A stretch of 64,000 nucleotides of DNA from Pseudomonas sp. NFIX28 (GTDB taxonomy: Bacteria; Pseudomonadota; Gammaproteobacteria; Pseudomonadales; Pseudomonadaceae), in the NCBI RefSeq assembly GCF_900107395.1, contig NZ_FNPW01000002.1, forward strand, positions 253,826-317,825. Direction: 5' to 3'. Under the pieces are notes generated by a model. That model was not told the origin of the DNA. It ran no database searches and worked only from the letters and a program-made list of their open reading frames with translations. Each line of letters begins with the position of its first letter. Within the stretch, counting starts at the first letter, position 1. The position numbers were made by a program, and so were the translations under genes. Below, one piece after another: positions 1-9,250 of this stretch.

Positions 1-87
1 AGGCTGCGATCGAGCGGCACGCTCGCAGGGATCTTGCGGACGCTGGAGACCCTGCGGGTCTATCGCAGGCTGCGCCAGCGGCTACAC
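1..87. repeat. REP family B element cut by the window edge
   Basis: The stretch begins with the inner half of a GTAGCCGCTG...AGGCTGCGATCG palindrome and ends with its reverse complement, ATCGCAGGCTGCGCCAGCGGCTACA. This is the same family as the elements at 15127, 33450, 42292 and 53062. It sits just past the stop codon of the first GNAT gene, the usual place for a Pseudomonas REP pair. The left arm is incomplete because the window starts inside it. Confidence 0.7.
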
Positions 88-92
88 CGGCT

Positions 93-764
93 TTAGCCCC
101 GGCACTGCGCCAGTCCCTTCAACTGCCCCGAGCCGCTCTGGTTGTCTTCGCTCAACCAGCGCTCGAACCCCGCGCCGACTTTCGGCCATTCGGAGTCGAG
201 GATCGAATACCAGGCGGTATCGCGGTTCTGGCCCTTGACCACCATGTGCTGGCGGAACACGCCTTCGAAGCTGAAACCCAGGCGCTCGGCCGCATAACGC
301 GAGCGGGCGTTGGCGTTGTTGCATTTCCATTCCAGGCGGCGGTAACCCAGGGCGAAGGCTTCCTTGGCCAGCAGGTACACCGCTTCGGTGCTCTTGGGCG
401 AGCGCTGCATGGGCGCGCCGAAGGTGACGTGGCCGATCTCGATGCGGCCCTGGGCCGGGACGATCGACATCAGGCTGAGAATGCCTTGCACCTGGCCGCT
501 GGCCCGGTCGACCACGCTGAAGAAATACGGGTCGCTGTTGGCCGCATGGTTGTTCAGCCAGTCATTGAACGCGCTGCGTTCGGTAAAGGGCCCGTAGGGC
601 AGGTAGTCCCACAGCTTGGGGTCGGCGCCCGGGCCCTGGAAGGCTTGCCACAGGTCGTCGGCGTGGCGTGCCGGGTCGAGTTTTTCCAGGCGGATAAAGC
701 GCCCTTCGAGCAGGGTGGTCGACGGCGGCGGCACGCCTTTCCAGTCGGCGAGTGAGGTCGGCAT
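93..764 (-). CDS. GNAT family N-acetyltransferase (RimJ/RimL type)
   Basis: A 223-residue protein of the acetyl-CoA-dependent GNAT superfamily, RimJ/RimL-like branch. The segment around residues 20-180 carries the pattern of that family: LEGRFIRLEKL at the start of the fold, a central IEIGHVTFG strand, and the ARSRYAAERLGFSFEGVFRQHMV motif region that ends most such enzymes. The substrate (protein N terminus, amino acid or antibiotic) cannot be told. The ATG follows AAGGAGAACCCC, a good ribosome site. It is the last of three closely spaced minus-strand genes with a second GNAT and a PaiB-like gene. The tail of about 40 residues after the fold is low in recognisable motifs. Confidence 0.88.
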   Translation of the reverse strand: MPTSLADWKGVPPPSTTLLEGRFIRLEKLDPARHADDLWQAFQGPGADPKLWDYLPYGPFTERSAFNDWLNNHAANSDPYFFSVVDRASGQVQGILSLMSIVPAQGRIEIGHVTFGAPMQRSPKSTEAVYLLAKEAFALGYRRLEWKCNNANARSRYAAERLGFSFEGVFRQHMVVKGQNRDTAWYSILDSEWPKVGAGFERWLSEDNQSGSGQLKGLAQCRG

Positions 765-782
765 GGGGTTCTCCTTGAACGC

Positions 783-1229
783 TTAAAGGGCTTTGCGAAA
801 TTGAATGAAACCCGGGCACTCGGCGATCCGCTCGTAGAGCTGGATGGCCGTGGCGTTGGTTTCGTGGGTCAGCCAATGGACCTTGCAGCAGCCGTCGGCC
901 TTGGCGGTGGCGTAGACGAACTCGATCAGCTGGCGACCGACGCCGGTGCCGCGTTGCTCCGGGACCACCAGCAAGTCCTGCAGGTAGCAGGAGTTCTCGA
1001 TGCTCCAGTTGGAGCGATGGTAGATGAAATGCACCATGCCGACCGCCTGCTCGCCGTCCCAGGCCAGGGCGGCGTGGGTCGGCTCGGCGGGGTCGAGAAA
1101 GCGCTGCCAGGTGCTGTGGCTGACCGTGTCGGCCAGCTCGGTCTGGTAGAAACGCAGGTAGGCCTGCCACAACGGCAGCCAGGCTGCGTGGTCGGCTGCG
1201 GTGACGGGGCGAATCCGGATCTGGCTCAT
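783..1229 (-). CDS. GNAT family N-acetyltransferase
   Basis: A 148-residue single-domain GNAT acetyltransferase. The acetyl-CoA-binding motif A is visible as LQDLLVVPEQRGTGVGRQLI, with the R-G-x-G-V-G-R pyrophosphate loop, and the fold closes with NATAIQLYERI. Known relatives acetylate small amines or amino acids; the substrate here is not evident. The start is preceded by AGGAGCAACC. The ATG overlaps the stop of the upstream PaiB-like gene by 4 bases, so the two are very likely co-translated. Confidence 0.88.
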   Translation of the reverse strand: MSQIRIRPVTAADHAAWLPLWQAYLRFYQTELADTVSHSTWQRFLDPAEPTHAALAWDGEQAVGMVHFIYHRSNWSIENSCYLQDLLVVPEQRGTGVGRQLIEFVYATAKADGCCKVHWLTHETNATAIQLYERIAECPGFIQFRKAL

Positions 1230-1861
1230 GGTTGCTCCTGGCGCATCAGTTGGGACATGTGCTGGTCGCGAGGGTCGGCGCTGGCGGCCAACCCTTCGCG
1301 CACGCCGGCGAAGTCGGCGGCGGTGCGGTTCTGGCTGAGTTTGCGCTTGCCCTCCAGGCGCTGGATCGGCAAGGCGAAGGCGACGATGGCGCGCAGCATG
1401 CTGTCCATGAAATCGGCGGGGGCGTCCTCGAATGCCCAGGGGCTGGCGCGGCCGGCCTCATGCTGCTGGGTGAGGGCGCTGACGATCTCGCGGATGCGTT
1501 GCGGGTCTTCGAACACCTCGGCGCCGCCATAGGCGTGCACCACCTCGTAATTCCAGGTCGGCACCACCTTGCCGTGTTCGGCCTTGCTCGGGTACAGCGA
1601 CGGGCTGATATAGGTTTCGGCGCCCTGGAAAATCACCAGGGCCTCGGCGCCGCTGGCCAGTTCCTGCCATTGCGGGTTGGCCCGGGCCAGGTGCCCGTAG
1701 AGGGTGCCGTACTGGCCCTGGTCGCGGTTCAGCAACAGCGGCAAGTGACTGGCCTGCAAGCCGCGCTCACCACAGGTGACCAAGGTGGCCAGGCGGCTGT
1801 CCTGGATCAGCTGGTGCAGGGTCGGCAGGTCTTCTTCGGCAAAAGCGCGGGGTAGGTACAT
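1226..1861 (-). CDS. FMN-binding PaiB-like protein
   Basis: A 211-residue protein of the PaiB/FMN-binding split-barrel family, often annotated as a negative transcriptional regulator although flavin binding is the structural theme. Visible family marks are the N-terminal MYLPRAFAEED, the GTLYGHLARANPQW segment, and the PTWNYEVVHAYG segment. It opens a three-gene unit with two acetyltransferases, echoing the Bacillus paiA-paiB pairing of a GNAT with this protein. It is divergent from a MocR/PdxR-type regulator, with 122 bases between the two start codons, so it is the prime candidate target of that regulator (inference). Confidence 0.88.
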   Translation of the reverse strand: MYLPRAFAEEDLPTLHQLIQDSRLATLVTCGERGLQASHLPLLLNRDQGQYGTLYGHLARANPQWQELASGAEALVIFQGAETYISPSLYPSKAEHGKVVPTWNYEVVHAYGGAEVFEDPQRIREIVSALTQQHEAGRASPWAFEDAPADFMDSMLRAIVAFALPIQRLEGKRKLSQNRTAADFAGVREGLAASADPRDQHMSQLMRQEQP

Positions 1862-1928
1862 GGAAAAATATCCTTGGCGAATGGCTGCATCCTAGGCAGG
1901 CTATTGGTCTGTTGTAAGAGCCATCTTC

Positions 1929-1964
1929 GGTCAATTTCATAGGTCCATTTCGCCGGTCCAGCCA
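1929..1964. promoter_or_regulatory. Direct GGTC repeats between divergent genes (candidate MocR/PdxR operator)
   Basis: Three GGTC-led repeats start at 1929, 1942 and 1955, exactly 13 bp apart: GGTCAATTTC, GGTCCATTTC and GGTCCAGCCA. A further GGTC occurs at 1906. They lie between the PaiB-like gene and the MocR/PdxR-type gene, where such regulators bind direct repeats. Binding is inferred from position and repeat structure only. Confidence 0.45.
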
Positions 1965-1983
1965 GCGGCTCAGGAGCACGTCC

Positions 1984-3546
1984 ATGAACAGCCCGACATT
2001 GCCGCTTTCCTTCAACCCCGCCGGTATCGAGCTGGATCGCGGCCAGGGTCTCAGCCGCCAGCTGTACCAGGCGCTGCGCCAGCGGGTGCTGGACGGCCGG
2101 CTGGCCAGCGGCACCCGCCTGCCGGCTAGCCGCGACCTGGCGGCGGCCCTGGAGATTTCCCGCAACAGCGTGGTGCGCGCCTATGACCAGCTGTACGCCG
2201 AAGGTTTTATCGAAGGCCGGGTCGGCGACGGCACTTATGTGGCGCAATTGCCCGCCAGCCGGCTACCGCTGGAAAAACCCGCGAAAAAATTATCCACAAA
2301 AGTATCCACAGGGTTATCACCAGGCTTACCCACAGGGTTATCCACAAAAAGCATGATTTTACCTGGGATTACATCCAGTAAAGTTATCCACAGCGAGGCT
2401 TTGCAAAGGGTACAAGAGCACCATTTGGCGACCCCGCAAAGCGGTCCGCCACGGGCTTTTCGGGTGGGCATTCCGGCCTTCGATCTGTTCCCGTTCGAGG
2501 TCTGGGCCAAGCTGAATGCGGCTTTCTGGCGCAAGCCGGATCTGCGCCAACTGTGTTATGGCGATTCGGCCGGCGAAGAGCGCTTGCGCGGCTTGATCGC
2601 GGCCTACCTGCGCAGTTCGCGCGGTATGCAGTGCAGTGCTGAACAAATTGTGATCACCAGCGGTGCACAACAGGGCATCAGCCTTTGTGCACAGTTGCTG
2701 GTGAACCCTGGCGACGGCGTGGCGGTGGAGAACCCCGGCTATCGGGCGGCCGGGCATGCCTTCGCGATTGCCGGCGCGCGCCTGCACGGGGTGGCGGTGG
2801 ACAGCGAGGGTTTCGACTGCGCGGCCCTGGCGGCCCTGGGCGATTGCCGCCTGGTATATGTCACGCCGTCCCACCAATACCCCACCGGCGTGACCCTGAG
2901 CCTGGCCCGGCGCCTGGAACTGCTGGCCTGGGCCGAGCGCACCAACGGCTGGATAGTCGAGGACGACTATGACGGCGAGTACCGCTACAGCGGCGCGCCG
3001 CTGGCCCCCCTGGCCGCGCTCGACCGCCAGGGCCGGGTGTTGTACGTCGGCACTTTCGGCAAGGTCGCGTTCCCGGCCTTGCGCCTGGGTTACCTGGTGC
3101 TGCCGCCGGCGCTGGTGCAACCCTTCGCCCAGCGCCGGGCGGTGGATGTGCGCCACTCCGAGGTCAGCACCCAGGCGGTGATGGCCGAATTCATGGCCGC
3201 CGGGCATTTCCAGCGGCATATCCGGCGCATGCGCCGCGCCGCCTTGAGCCGGCGCAACGCCTTGCTGGCCGGCTGGCCTGTGGATATCCCCGGGGTGGGC
3301 AAGTTGCCGAACGTGGCGGCGGGCCTGCACCTGACGATCCCGGTGCAGAGCCTGGCGCGGGAGCGCGAACTGGTGGAAAAGGCCGCCGCCGTGGATGTCG
3401 AGATCAACGGCCTGAGCAACTACTGGCTGCCGGACTCGCCCCAGCCGGCGGACCAGCGCGCCGGCCTGGTGCTGGGCTTCGCCGCGGTGCCCGAGGCCGA
3501 TATCGCCTGTGCCCTGGAGCGCCTGCGCCGGGCCTGGAAAGTGTGA
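1984..3546 (+). CDS. MocR/PdxR-family regulator (GntR wHTH fused to PLP aminotransferase fold)
   Basis: A 520-residue chimera. Residues about 18-85 form a GntR-type winged helix (LPASRDLAAALEISRNSVVRAYDQLYAEGFIEG). Residues about 150-520 form an aminotransferase class I-like domain with VEDDYDGEY and the PLP-lysine segment YVGTFGKVAFPALRLGY. Relatives sense PLP or amino compounds and act on divergent neighbours; here that neighbour is the PaiB-like unit. The linker (about residues 95-145) is longer than usual for the family. Its DNA carries repeated TTATCCACA sequences, and the rare Leu codon TTA is used four times there. The start is the ATG after CAGGAGCACGTCC. Confident for the family, not for the ligand. 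Confidence 0.92.
   Translation: MNSPTLPLSFNPAGIELDRGQGLSRQLYQALRQRVLDGRLASGTRLPASRDLAAALEISRNSVVRAYDQLYAEGFIEGRVGDGTYVAQLPASRLPLEKPAKKLSTKVSTGLSPGLPTGLSTKSMILPGITSSKVIHSEALQRVQEHHLATPQSGPPRAFRVGIPAFDLFPFEVWAKLNAAFWRKPDLRQLCYGDSAGEERLRGLIAAYLRSSRGMQCSAEQIVITSGAQQGISLCAQLLVNPGDGVAVENPGYRAAGHAFAIAGARLHGVAVDSEGFDCAALAALGDCRLVYVTPSHQYPTGVTLSLARRLELLAWAERTNGWIVEDDYDGEYRYSGAPLAPLAALDRQGRVLYVGTFGKVAFPALRLGYLVLPPALVQPFAQRRAVDVRHSEVSTQAVMAEFMAAGHFQRHIRRMRRAALSRRNALLAGWPVDIPGVGKLPNVAAGLHLTIPVQSLARERELVEKAAAVDVEINGLSNYWLPDSPQPADQRAGLVLGFAAVPEADIACALERLRRAWKV
2290..2392. repeat. Cluster of DnaA-box-like 9-mers with 12-bp period inside a coding sequence
   Basis: Exact TTATCCACA occurs at 2290-2298, 2338-2346 and 2384-2392. 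One-mismatch or two-mismatch versions occur at 2302 (GTATCCACA), 2314 (TTATCACCA) and 2326 (TTACCCACA). The first five begin exactly 12 bp apart on the same strand. They encode a tetrapeptide-like repeat in the linker of the MocR-type regulator. The sixth is in a different reading frame, so the motif is not just a by-product of the protein repeat. TTATCCACA is the established DnaA-box consensus; binding here is inference. Confidence 0.7.
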
Positions 3547-3586
3547 CGTCTATACTCGCGGCCAATGTCTTTTGCCGAGCCCGCTC

Positions 3587-4798
3587 ATGAGCCTGATTCT
3601 ATCTGCGGCAGCCGAACGCAAGTTCGGCGCTCCCTTGTTCGCTTTACTCGCATTGCTGGGCGCTGGCGCATTCCTCCAGGTGCAGGTCGGTTCGCGCCAG
3701 GTGTGGCTGTTGCTGCTGGGGGCGGCCCTGGGCCTGGCCCTGTACCACGCGGCTTTTGGTTTTACCTCGGCCTGGCGGGTATTCATTCGCGATCGTCGCG
3801 GCGCCGGCCTGCGGGCGCAGATGGTCATGCTGGCGCTGGCGGTGCTGCTGTTTTTCCCGGCGTTGGGCGCGGGCAGCCTGTTCGGTTCGCCGGTCACGGG
3901 GCTGGTGGCGCCGGCCGGGGTCTCGGTGATTGTCGGCGCGTTCATCTTCGGTATCGGCATGCAACTGGGCGGCGGTTGTGCGTCCGGCACGCTGTTCACC
4001 GTGGGCGGCGGGAATGCGCGGATGCTGGTGACCCTGCTGTTTTTCATCTGCGGCTCGCTGATCGCCACACATCATGTGGACTGGTGGTTCGCCTTGCCGT
4101 CGCTGCCGCCGGTGTCCATCGTGCAGCGCCTCGGCGTGGCACCGGCGCTGGGGCTCAGCCTGGGTCTGTTCGCCTTGATCGCCCTGGTTACGGTACGCCT
4201 GGAGAAGAGCCGCCACGGCACCCTGGAGATGCCGGTCGAAAGCGCGCACCAAGGCTGGCGTCGCCTGCTGCGCGGGCCCTGGCCGTTGGTGTGGGGCGCG
4301 GTCGCCCTGGCGCTGCTGAACTTCGCCACCCTGGCGCTGGCCGGGCGGCCCTGGGGCATTACGTCGGCGTTTGCCTTGTGGGGCGCCAAGGTCGCCAGCG
4401 GGCTGGGGGTGGATGTCGGCAGCTGGGTGTTCTGGCAGGGCGCAGCGAACGCCAAGGCCCTGGCCGCGCCGGTGTGGCAGGACATCACCAGCGTGATGGA
4501 TCTCGGCATCGTCTTCGGCGCTTTGTTGGCGGCGGGGCTGGCCGGGCGCTTTGCGCCGAGCCTGAAGATTCCCGCGCGCTCGCTGGTGGCGGCGGTGATC
4601 GGTGGTTTGCTGCTGGGCTACGGCGCGCGCCTGGCCTACGGCTGCAACATCGGCGCCTATTTCAGCGGCATCGCCTCCGGCAGCCTGCACGGCTGGCTGT
4701 GGCTGGTGGCGGCGTTCATCGGCAACGGCGTGGGCGTGCGCCTGCGGCCGTGGTTCTTTGCCGAGGAACGCCAGCCGCAAGGGCTGACAGGCTGCTGA
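3587..4798 (+). CDS. YeeE/YedE family inner-membrane transporter
   Basis: A 403-residue polytopic membrane protein of the YeeE/YedE (DUF395, TsuA-like) family, whose characterised members take up thiosulfate or handle sulfur species. Two copies of the hallmark Gly/Cys segment are visible: GIGMQLGGGCASGTLFTVGGGN near residues 125-145 and YGARLAYGCNIGAYFSGIASGS near residues 345-365. Each has the conserved Cys in a re-entrant region. The ATG at 3587 is chosen because hydrophobic sequence starts soon after it; an upstream in-frame ATG at 3509 would overlap the end of the MocR-type gene. No sulfur-metabolism neighbour is seen, so the substrate is open. Confidence 0.9.
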   Translation: MSLILSAAAERKFGAPLFALLALLGAGAFLQVQVGSRQVWLLLLGAALGLALYHAAFGFTSAWRVFIRDRRGAGLRAQMVMLALAVLLFFPALGAGSLFGSPVTGLVAPAGVSVIVGAFIFGIGMQLGGGCASGTLFTVGGGNARMLVTLLFFICGSLIATHHVDWWFALPSLPPVSIVQRLGVAPALGLSLGLFALIALVTVRLEKSRHGTLEMPVESAHQGWRRLLRGPWPLVWGAVALALLNFATLALAGRPWGITSAFALWGAKVASGLGVDVGSWVFWQGAANAKALAAPVWQDITSVMDLGIVFGALLAAGLAGRFAPSLKIPARSLVAAVIGGLLLGYGARLAYGCNIGAYFSGIASGSLHGWLWLVAAFIGNGVGVRLRPWFFAEERQPQGLTGC

Positions 4799-4803
4799 GC
4801 TTC

Positions 4804-4939
4804 CGTAGGAGCGAGGCTTGCCCGCGATAGGGCCGCCGCGGTGTATCAGCTACACCGCGTTATCGTTCATCGCGGGCAAGCCTCGCTCCTACGGGCAGGT
4901 GCCGGGCAGGTTGTTCGCGGGCAAGCCTTGCTCCTACGG
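4804..4939. repeat. REP family A pair plus a solo copy
   Basis: CGTAGGAGCGAGGCTTGCCC begins at 4804 and its reverse complement ends at 4893, an inverted pair about 90 bp long. A third copy in reverse orientation follows at 4914-4939. The elements fill the gap between the convergent ends of the YeeE/YedE gene and the polyamine-binding-protein gene. The same family recurs at 10309, 13299, 36223, 39103, 43561, 47669, 50653 and 57325. Confidence 0.9.
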
Positions 4940-4950
4940 TATGGGGTGGG

Positions 4951-6051
4951 TCAGGTTCCGGACTTGATCTTGGTCCAGGCCCGGGTTCGCGCCCGTTCCG
5001 CGTCACGTGGCAGCGGCCGCAGGGTGTACAGCGTGCTCATCGCCGCGGCGGTCGGGTACAGGTTGGGGTTATTGCGGATCGACGGATCGACCAGCTCGGT
5101 GGCGTCCTTGTTCGGGTTCGGATAGCCGACGAAGTCGCTGACCGGGGCGATCACCTGCGGTTGCAGCAGGTAATTGATAAAGCGGTAGGCATCGTCCGGG
5201 TTCTTCGCGCCTTTGGGGATCGCCAGCATGTCGAACCAGATCGGCGCGCCTTCCTTGGGCAGGCGCATGTCCACCACCACGCCGTTCTTGGCTTCCTTGG
5301 CGCGGTTGGCGGCCTGGGAGAAGCTGCCGGAATAGCCGACCGCCACGCAGATATCGCCATTGGCGATGTCGGCCATGTATTTGGACGAGTGGAAATAGGT
5401 CACGTAGGGGCGGATCTTCAGCAGCAGCGCCTCGGCCTTGGCATAGTCCGCCGGCTGCTTGCTGTTGGGGTCCAGGCCCAGGTGCTGCAGGGCCAGCGGC
5501 AGGATCTCCGACGGCGAGTCGAGCAGGGCCACGCCGCACTGCTTGAGCTTGCTGATATTTTCTTCCTTGAAGATCAGGTCCCAGCTGTCCACCGGCGCAT
5601 TCTCGCCGAGGGCGGCCTTGACCTTGGCTGGGTTAAAGCCGATCAGGATGGTGCCGTACATGTAGGGCACGGCGAACTTATTGCCCGGGTCGTTGGCCTC
5701 GATCAGTTGCATCAGCTTGGGATCGAGGTGGTTCCAGTTTGGCAGCTTGCTGCGGTCCAGCGGCTGGAACACCCCGGCCTCGATCTGCTTGGCCAGGAAC
5801 ACATTGGACGGCACCACCACGTCGTAGCCGGAATTTCCGGTCAGCAGCTTGGCCTCCAGCGCCTCGTTGGTGTCGAAGATGTCGTAGACCAGCTTGACCT
5901 GGGTGTTCTCGGCCTTGAAATCTTCCAGGGCCTTGGGGGTGATGTAGTCGAACCAGTTGTAGACGCGCAGGGTGCGTTCTTCGGCGTGCGCCGCGCCGCC
6001 CAGCAGCGCCGCGCAGAGCGCGGGCGCGATGTAGCGTTTGAGCCTGTTCAT
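4951..6051 (-). CDS. Polyamine ABC transporter substrate-binding protein (PotF/SpuD-like)
   Basis: A 366-residue periplasmic binding protein of the spermidine/putrescine family. It has a signal peptide ending in ALLGGAAHAEE, then RVYNWFDYITP, the standard start of the mature PotF/SpuD fold, and SGYDVVVPSNVFLAKQI. The ATG at 6051 is preferred over one six codons upstream because AAGGAAA lies 8 bases before it. The gene follows the acetylpolyamine amidohydrolase gene with a small gap, a pairing known in P. aeruginosa, so the ligand is probably an acetylated or free polyamine. No permease or ATPase genes are adjacent, so the protein must use another transporter or act as an orphan receptor. Confidence 0.93.
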   Translation of the reverse strand: MNRLKRYIAPALCAALLGGAAHAEERTLRVYNWFDYITPKALEDFKAENTQVKLVYDIFDTNEALEAKLLTGNSGYDVVVPSNVFLAKQIEAGVFQPLDRSKLPNWNHLDPKLMQLIEANDPGNKFAVPYMYGTILIGFNPAKVKAALGENAPVDSWDLIFKEENISKLKQCGVALLDSPSEILPLALQHLGLDPNSKQPADYAKAEALLLKIRPYVTYFHSSKYMADIANGDICVAVGYSGSFSQAANRAKEAKNGVVVDMRLPKEGAPIWFDMLAIPKGAKNPDDAYRFINYLLQPQVIAPVSDFVGYPNPNKDATELVDPSIRNNPNLYPTAAAMSTLYTLRPLPRDAERARTRAWTKIKSGT

Positions 6052-6065
6052 GTGGCGGGTTTCCT

Positions 6066-7097
<1,032 letters not shown>

Positions 7098-7231
7098 TTC
7101 TTGTTCTCCGCAGGCTGGTTCGGTGCTTCACAGTCTTGCGGCGCCGGGGCTTTTGGAGAACGGCAGGAGCGGCCAAAAGGGGATCAATATGGCCAAAGTC
7201 TCTGTCCGAAATTCGCCCCCCGAAGCAGCGC

Positions 7232-7252
7232 GGCGCCCCATTGCGGGGCGCC
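7232..7252. terminator. Strong hairpin after the ankyrin gene
   Basis: GGCGCCCC and GGGGCGCC form an 8-bp perfect stem with a 5-base loop, just past the stop of the minus-strand ankyrin gene. No clear U tract follows, so it may be a transcript-end stabiliser rather than a full intrinsic terminator. Confidence 0.45.
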
Positions 7253-7259
7253 GGCGGGT

Positions 7260-9179
7260 TCAGCTTGCGGGCGGCGCTTGATCGAAGCGCTGCAGCACCT
7301 GGAGCATGTCCTCGCGTTTTTTCCGGGTGAGGATACCCAGCAGCAGGGCGCGGCCGTTTTTCTCGCAGCGCTGGCCGGCATTCGGATCGGCGCCTTTCTC
7401 CAGCAGCAGGGTGAACATGTCCAGGGTCTCCTGCTGGCTGACAGTGGGGGACTTGTCGTCGGCGGAGGTCTTGTCGGCGACGAGCGTCAGCAGGCTCTGG
7501 CCGCCGGGTTGTTGGTTGGAGCAGGTGCCACGGCCGTAGCTCAGGTTGAGGTTGGCGCCGGCTTCGATCAGCAGCCTCATTGCCGCGTAGTTGTTGCCCC
7601 AGAACGCCCGGTACAGCGCGGTTTCGTTGTCATCCACGGTGCGCAGTTCGAGGTTCTGCGGGTGTTGCAGCAGCCAGGTGAAGCCTTCGAGGTTGCGCTT
7701 CTGCTCGGCCAGCTGCATCAGCGGGGTGTAGCCCCGGCTGTTTTGTTCGTCGACGGCGACGCCGGCTTCCAGCAGGAATTTGAGGCGCCCGCCCTGGTTC
7801 AGGTCGGGGCCGTCCTTGAGGTCGCGCTCCATGGCCAGCAGGGCCAGGGTGCTCCATTTGTACGGGCCGCTGGTATGGGCGCCGTGGGCCAGCAGCAGCC
7901 GGGCGATCTCCAGGTTCGGAGCGTCCAGGGCATGCAGCAGGGCGCTGCGCCCGTCGTCGGCCATGACCTCGCCACTGACGCCACTGGTCAGCAAGCGCCG
8001 GACCTCGGCCGCGTCGCCGGCATCCACGGCGGCCACCAGCGGCCAGAAGCCCTGGCAGGCCTGCGGGTTGGCGGACTTCAGGGCCAAACGCTGCAATACG
8101 CGCGGCGGCACGCTCAGTTGGCGTTGCAGGCGCAGGCCGCAATACAGCCGATAGCGTTCGATGGCGCGGCCCTGGTGGATGTTGTCCAAAGGCCGCTTTT
8201 CAAACTGGGCCCAGTCCAGGTCGGCCAGGTTGAGGTAGGTCGGCATGCGCCCGGGTTCCCGGCGCAACACCTCCAGCAGCCAGGGGCGGGCGGTTTTCAG
8301 CTGGCCGGCTTCGCTGGTCCAGTAGGCGATGTCGTTGAGCAGGCCCGGGTATTCGCTGCGGTCCTGGGCCATGCTGCGAAAGTCATGGGCGGCAAAGAAG
8401 TCTTCCACCTGGCGGATGCCCGGCGCCTTGTCCTTGGCTTTGCGCAGTTGCTCGTGGAGTTCGCGGAACTGGGTCCAGACGTCGTCCGCCGTGGCCGGCG
8501 GCGAATAGGCATTGAAGGTGATCGGCCCTGCGCCGCTGCTGAAGGGCCGGAACCACGCGGGAAAACGCTGCAGGGCGTACAGCCACTGTTGCTCGATCTC
8601 GCTACCGATCGGTTGCAGCGGCGTGAAGTCCATCTGGGTCAGGTCGCGGCGGTGACTGACGGCCAGCATCGGCTGCTGCGGATAGCGCTGGTCGATCAGC
8701 AGATAACGCTGGCTGAGCTGCCAGCCTGGGCTGATGCAGTTGAAGCTCAAGGGCGTCAGGCTCAGCCCGACTTCGAGTTGATTGCTCGGCGGCCAGTTGT
8801 CCGAGACCTGGATCGGGTCGTCCGGCGAGACGCAGGCCCGTAGCTCCTCGGGGCTGAACAGCGGCAGGGGCGGCGACTTGTAAATGCGCTGCTGGTACTG
8901 CTCGTCCTGATAGGCGTTGAGATAAAACAGCCCGCGATACTGGCTGAGCACGATCCGCGCCGGCAACTGCTCGAGGCCCGGCAGGGGGAACGGCTTGATC
9001 TGCAAGGTGGCGGTTTCCGGTTCGTCCAGGACGATACCGCGGGAGACTTGCCACCATTTGATCTTGGCCAGGTCCAGGTCGAATGCCTGGACGGCGGGGG
9101 CGATGGCGAGCATCAGCAGCGCCAGGCCGCTCGCGCAACAGCGCAGGTGCCTGGCGACGATGCCTGTAAAGAAGTTCAC
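7260..9179 (-). CDS. Secreted ankyrin-repeat protein
   Basis: A protein of about 639 residues with a Sec signal peptide (LALLMLAIAPAVQAF) and C-terminal ankyrin repeats over about residues 390-630. The repeats show as GRSALLHALDAPNLEIARLLLAHGA, GYTPLMQLAEQ, ETALYRAFWGNNYAAMRLLIEAGAN and DMFTLLLEKGADPN. The N-terminal 350 residues match no domain I can name. The GTG at 9179 is chosen because AAGGGA precedes it and the signal peptide follows; the only longer alternative is a TTG at 9224. Periplasmic ankyrin proteins often protect against oxidants or act as immunity or scaffold proteins, but nothing here decides that. Confidence 0.85.
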   Translation of the reverse strand: MNFFTGIVARHLRCCASGLALLMLAIAPAVQAFDLDLAKIKWWQVSRGIVLDEPETATLQIKPFPLPGLEQLPARIVLSQYRGLFYLNAYQDEQYQQRIYKSPPLPLFSPEELRACVSPDDPIQVSDNWPPSNQLEVGLSLTPLSFNCISPGWQLSQRYLLIDQRYPQQPMLAVSHRRDLTQMDFTPLQPIGSEIEQQWLYALQRFPAWFRPFSSGAGPITFNAYSPPATADDVWTQFRELHEQLRKAKDKAPGIRQVEDFFAAHDFRSMAQDRSEYPGLLNDIAYWTSEAGQLKTARPWLLEVLRREPGRMPTYLNLADLDWAQFEKRPLDNIHQGRAIERYRLYCGLRLQRQLSVPPRVLQRLALKSANPQACQGFWPLVAAVDAGDAAEVRRLLTSGVSGEVMADDGRSALLHALDAPNLEIARLLLAHGAHTSGPYKWSTLALLAMERDLKDGPDLNQGGRLKFLLEAGVAVDEQNSRGYTPLMQLAEQKRNLEGFTWLLQHPQNLELRTVDDNETALYRAFWGNNYAAMRLLIEAGANLNLSYGRGTCSNQQPGGQSLLTLVADKTSADDKSPTVSQQETLDMFTLLLEKGADPNAGQRCEKNGRALLLGILTRKKREDMLQVLQRFDQAPPAS

Positions 9180-9250
9180 GTTTGCAGTCCCTTGCCGATA
9201 TGAAAGGTCGGCAATGTAATGCAATCGGCGGCTTTATGCCGGGGTTTGTG

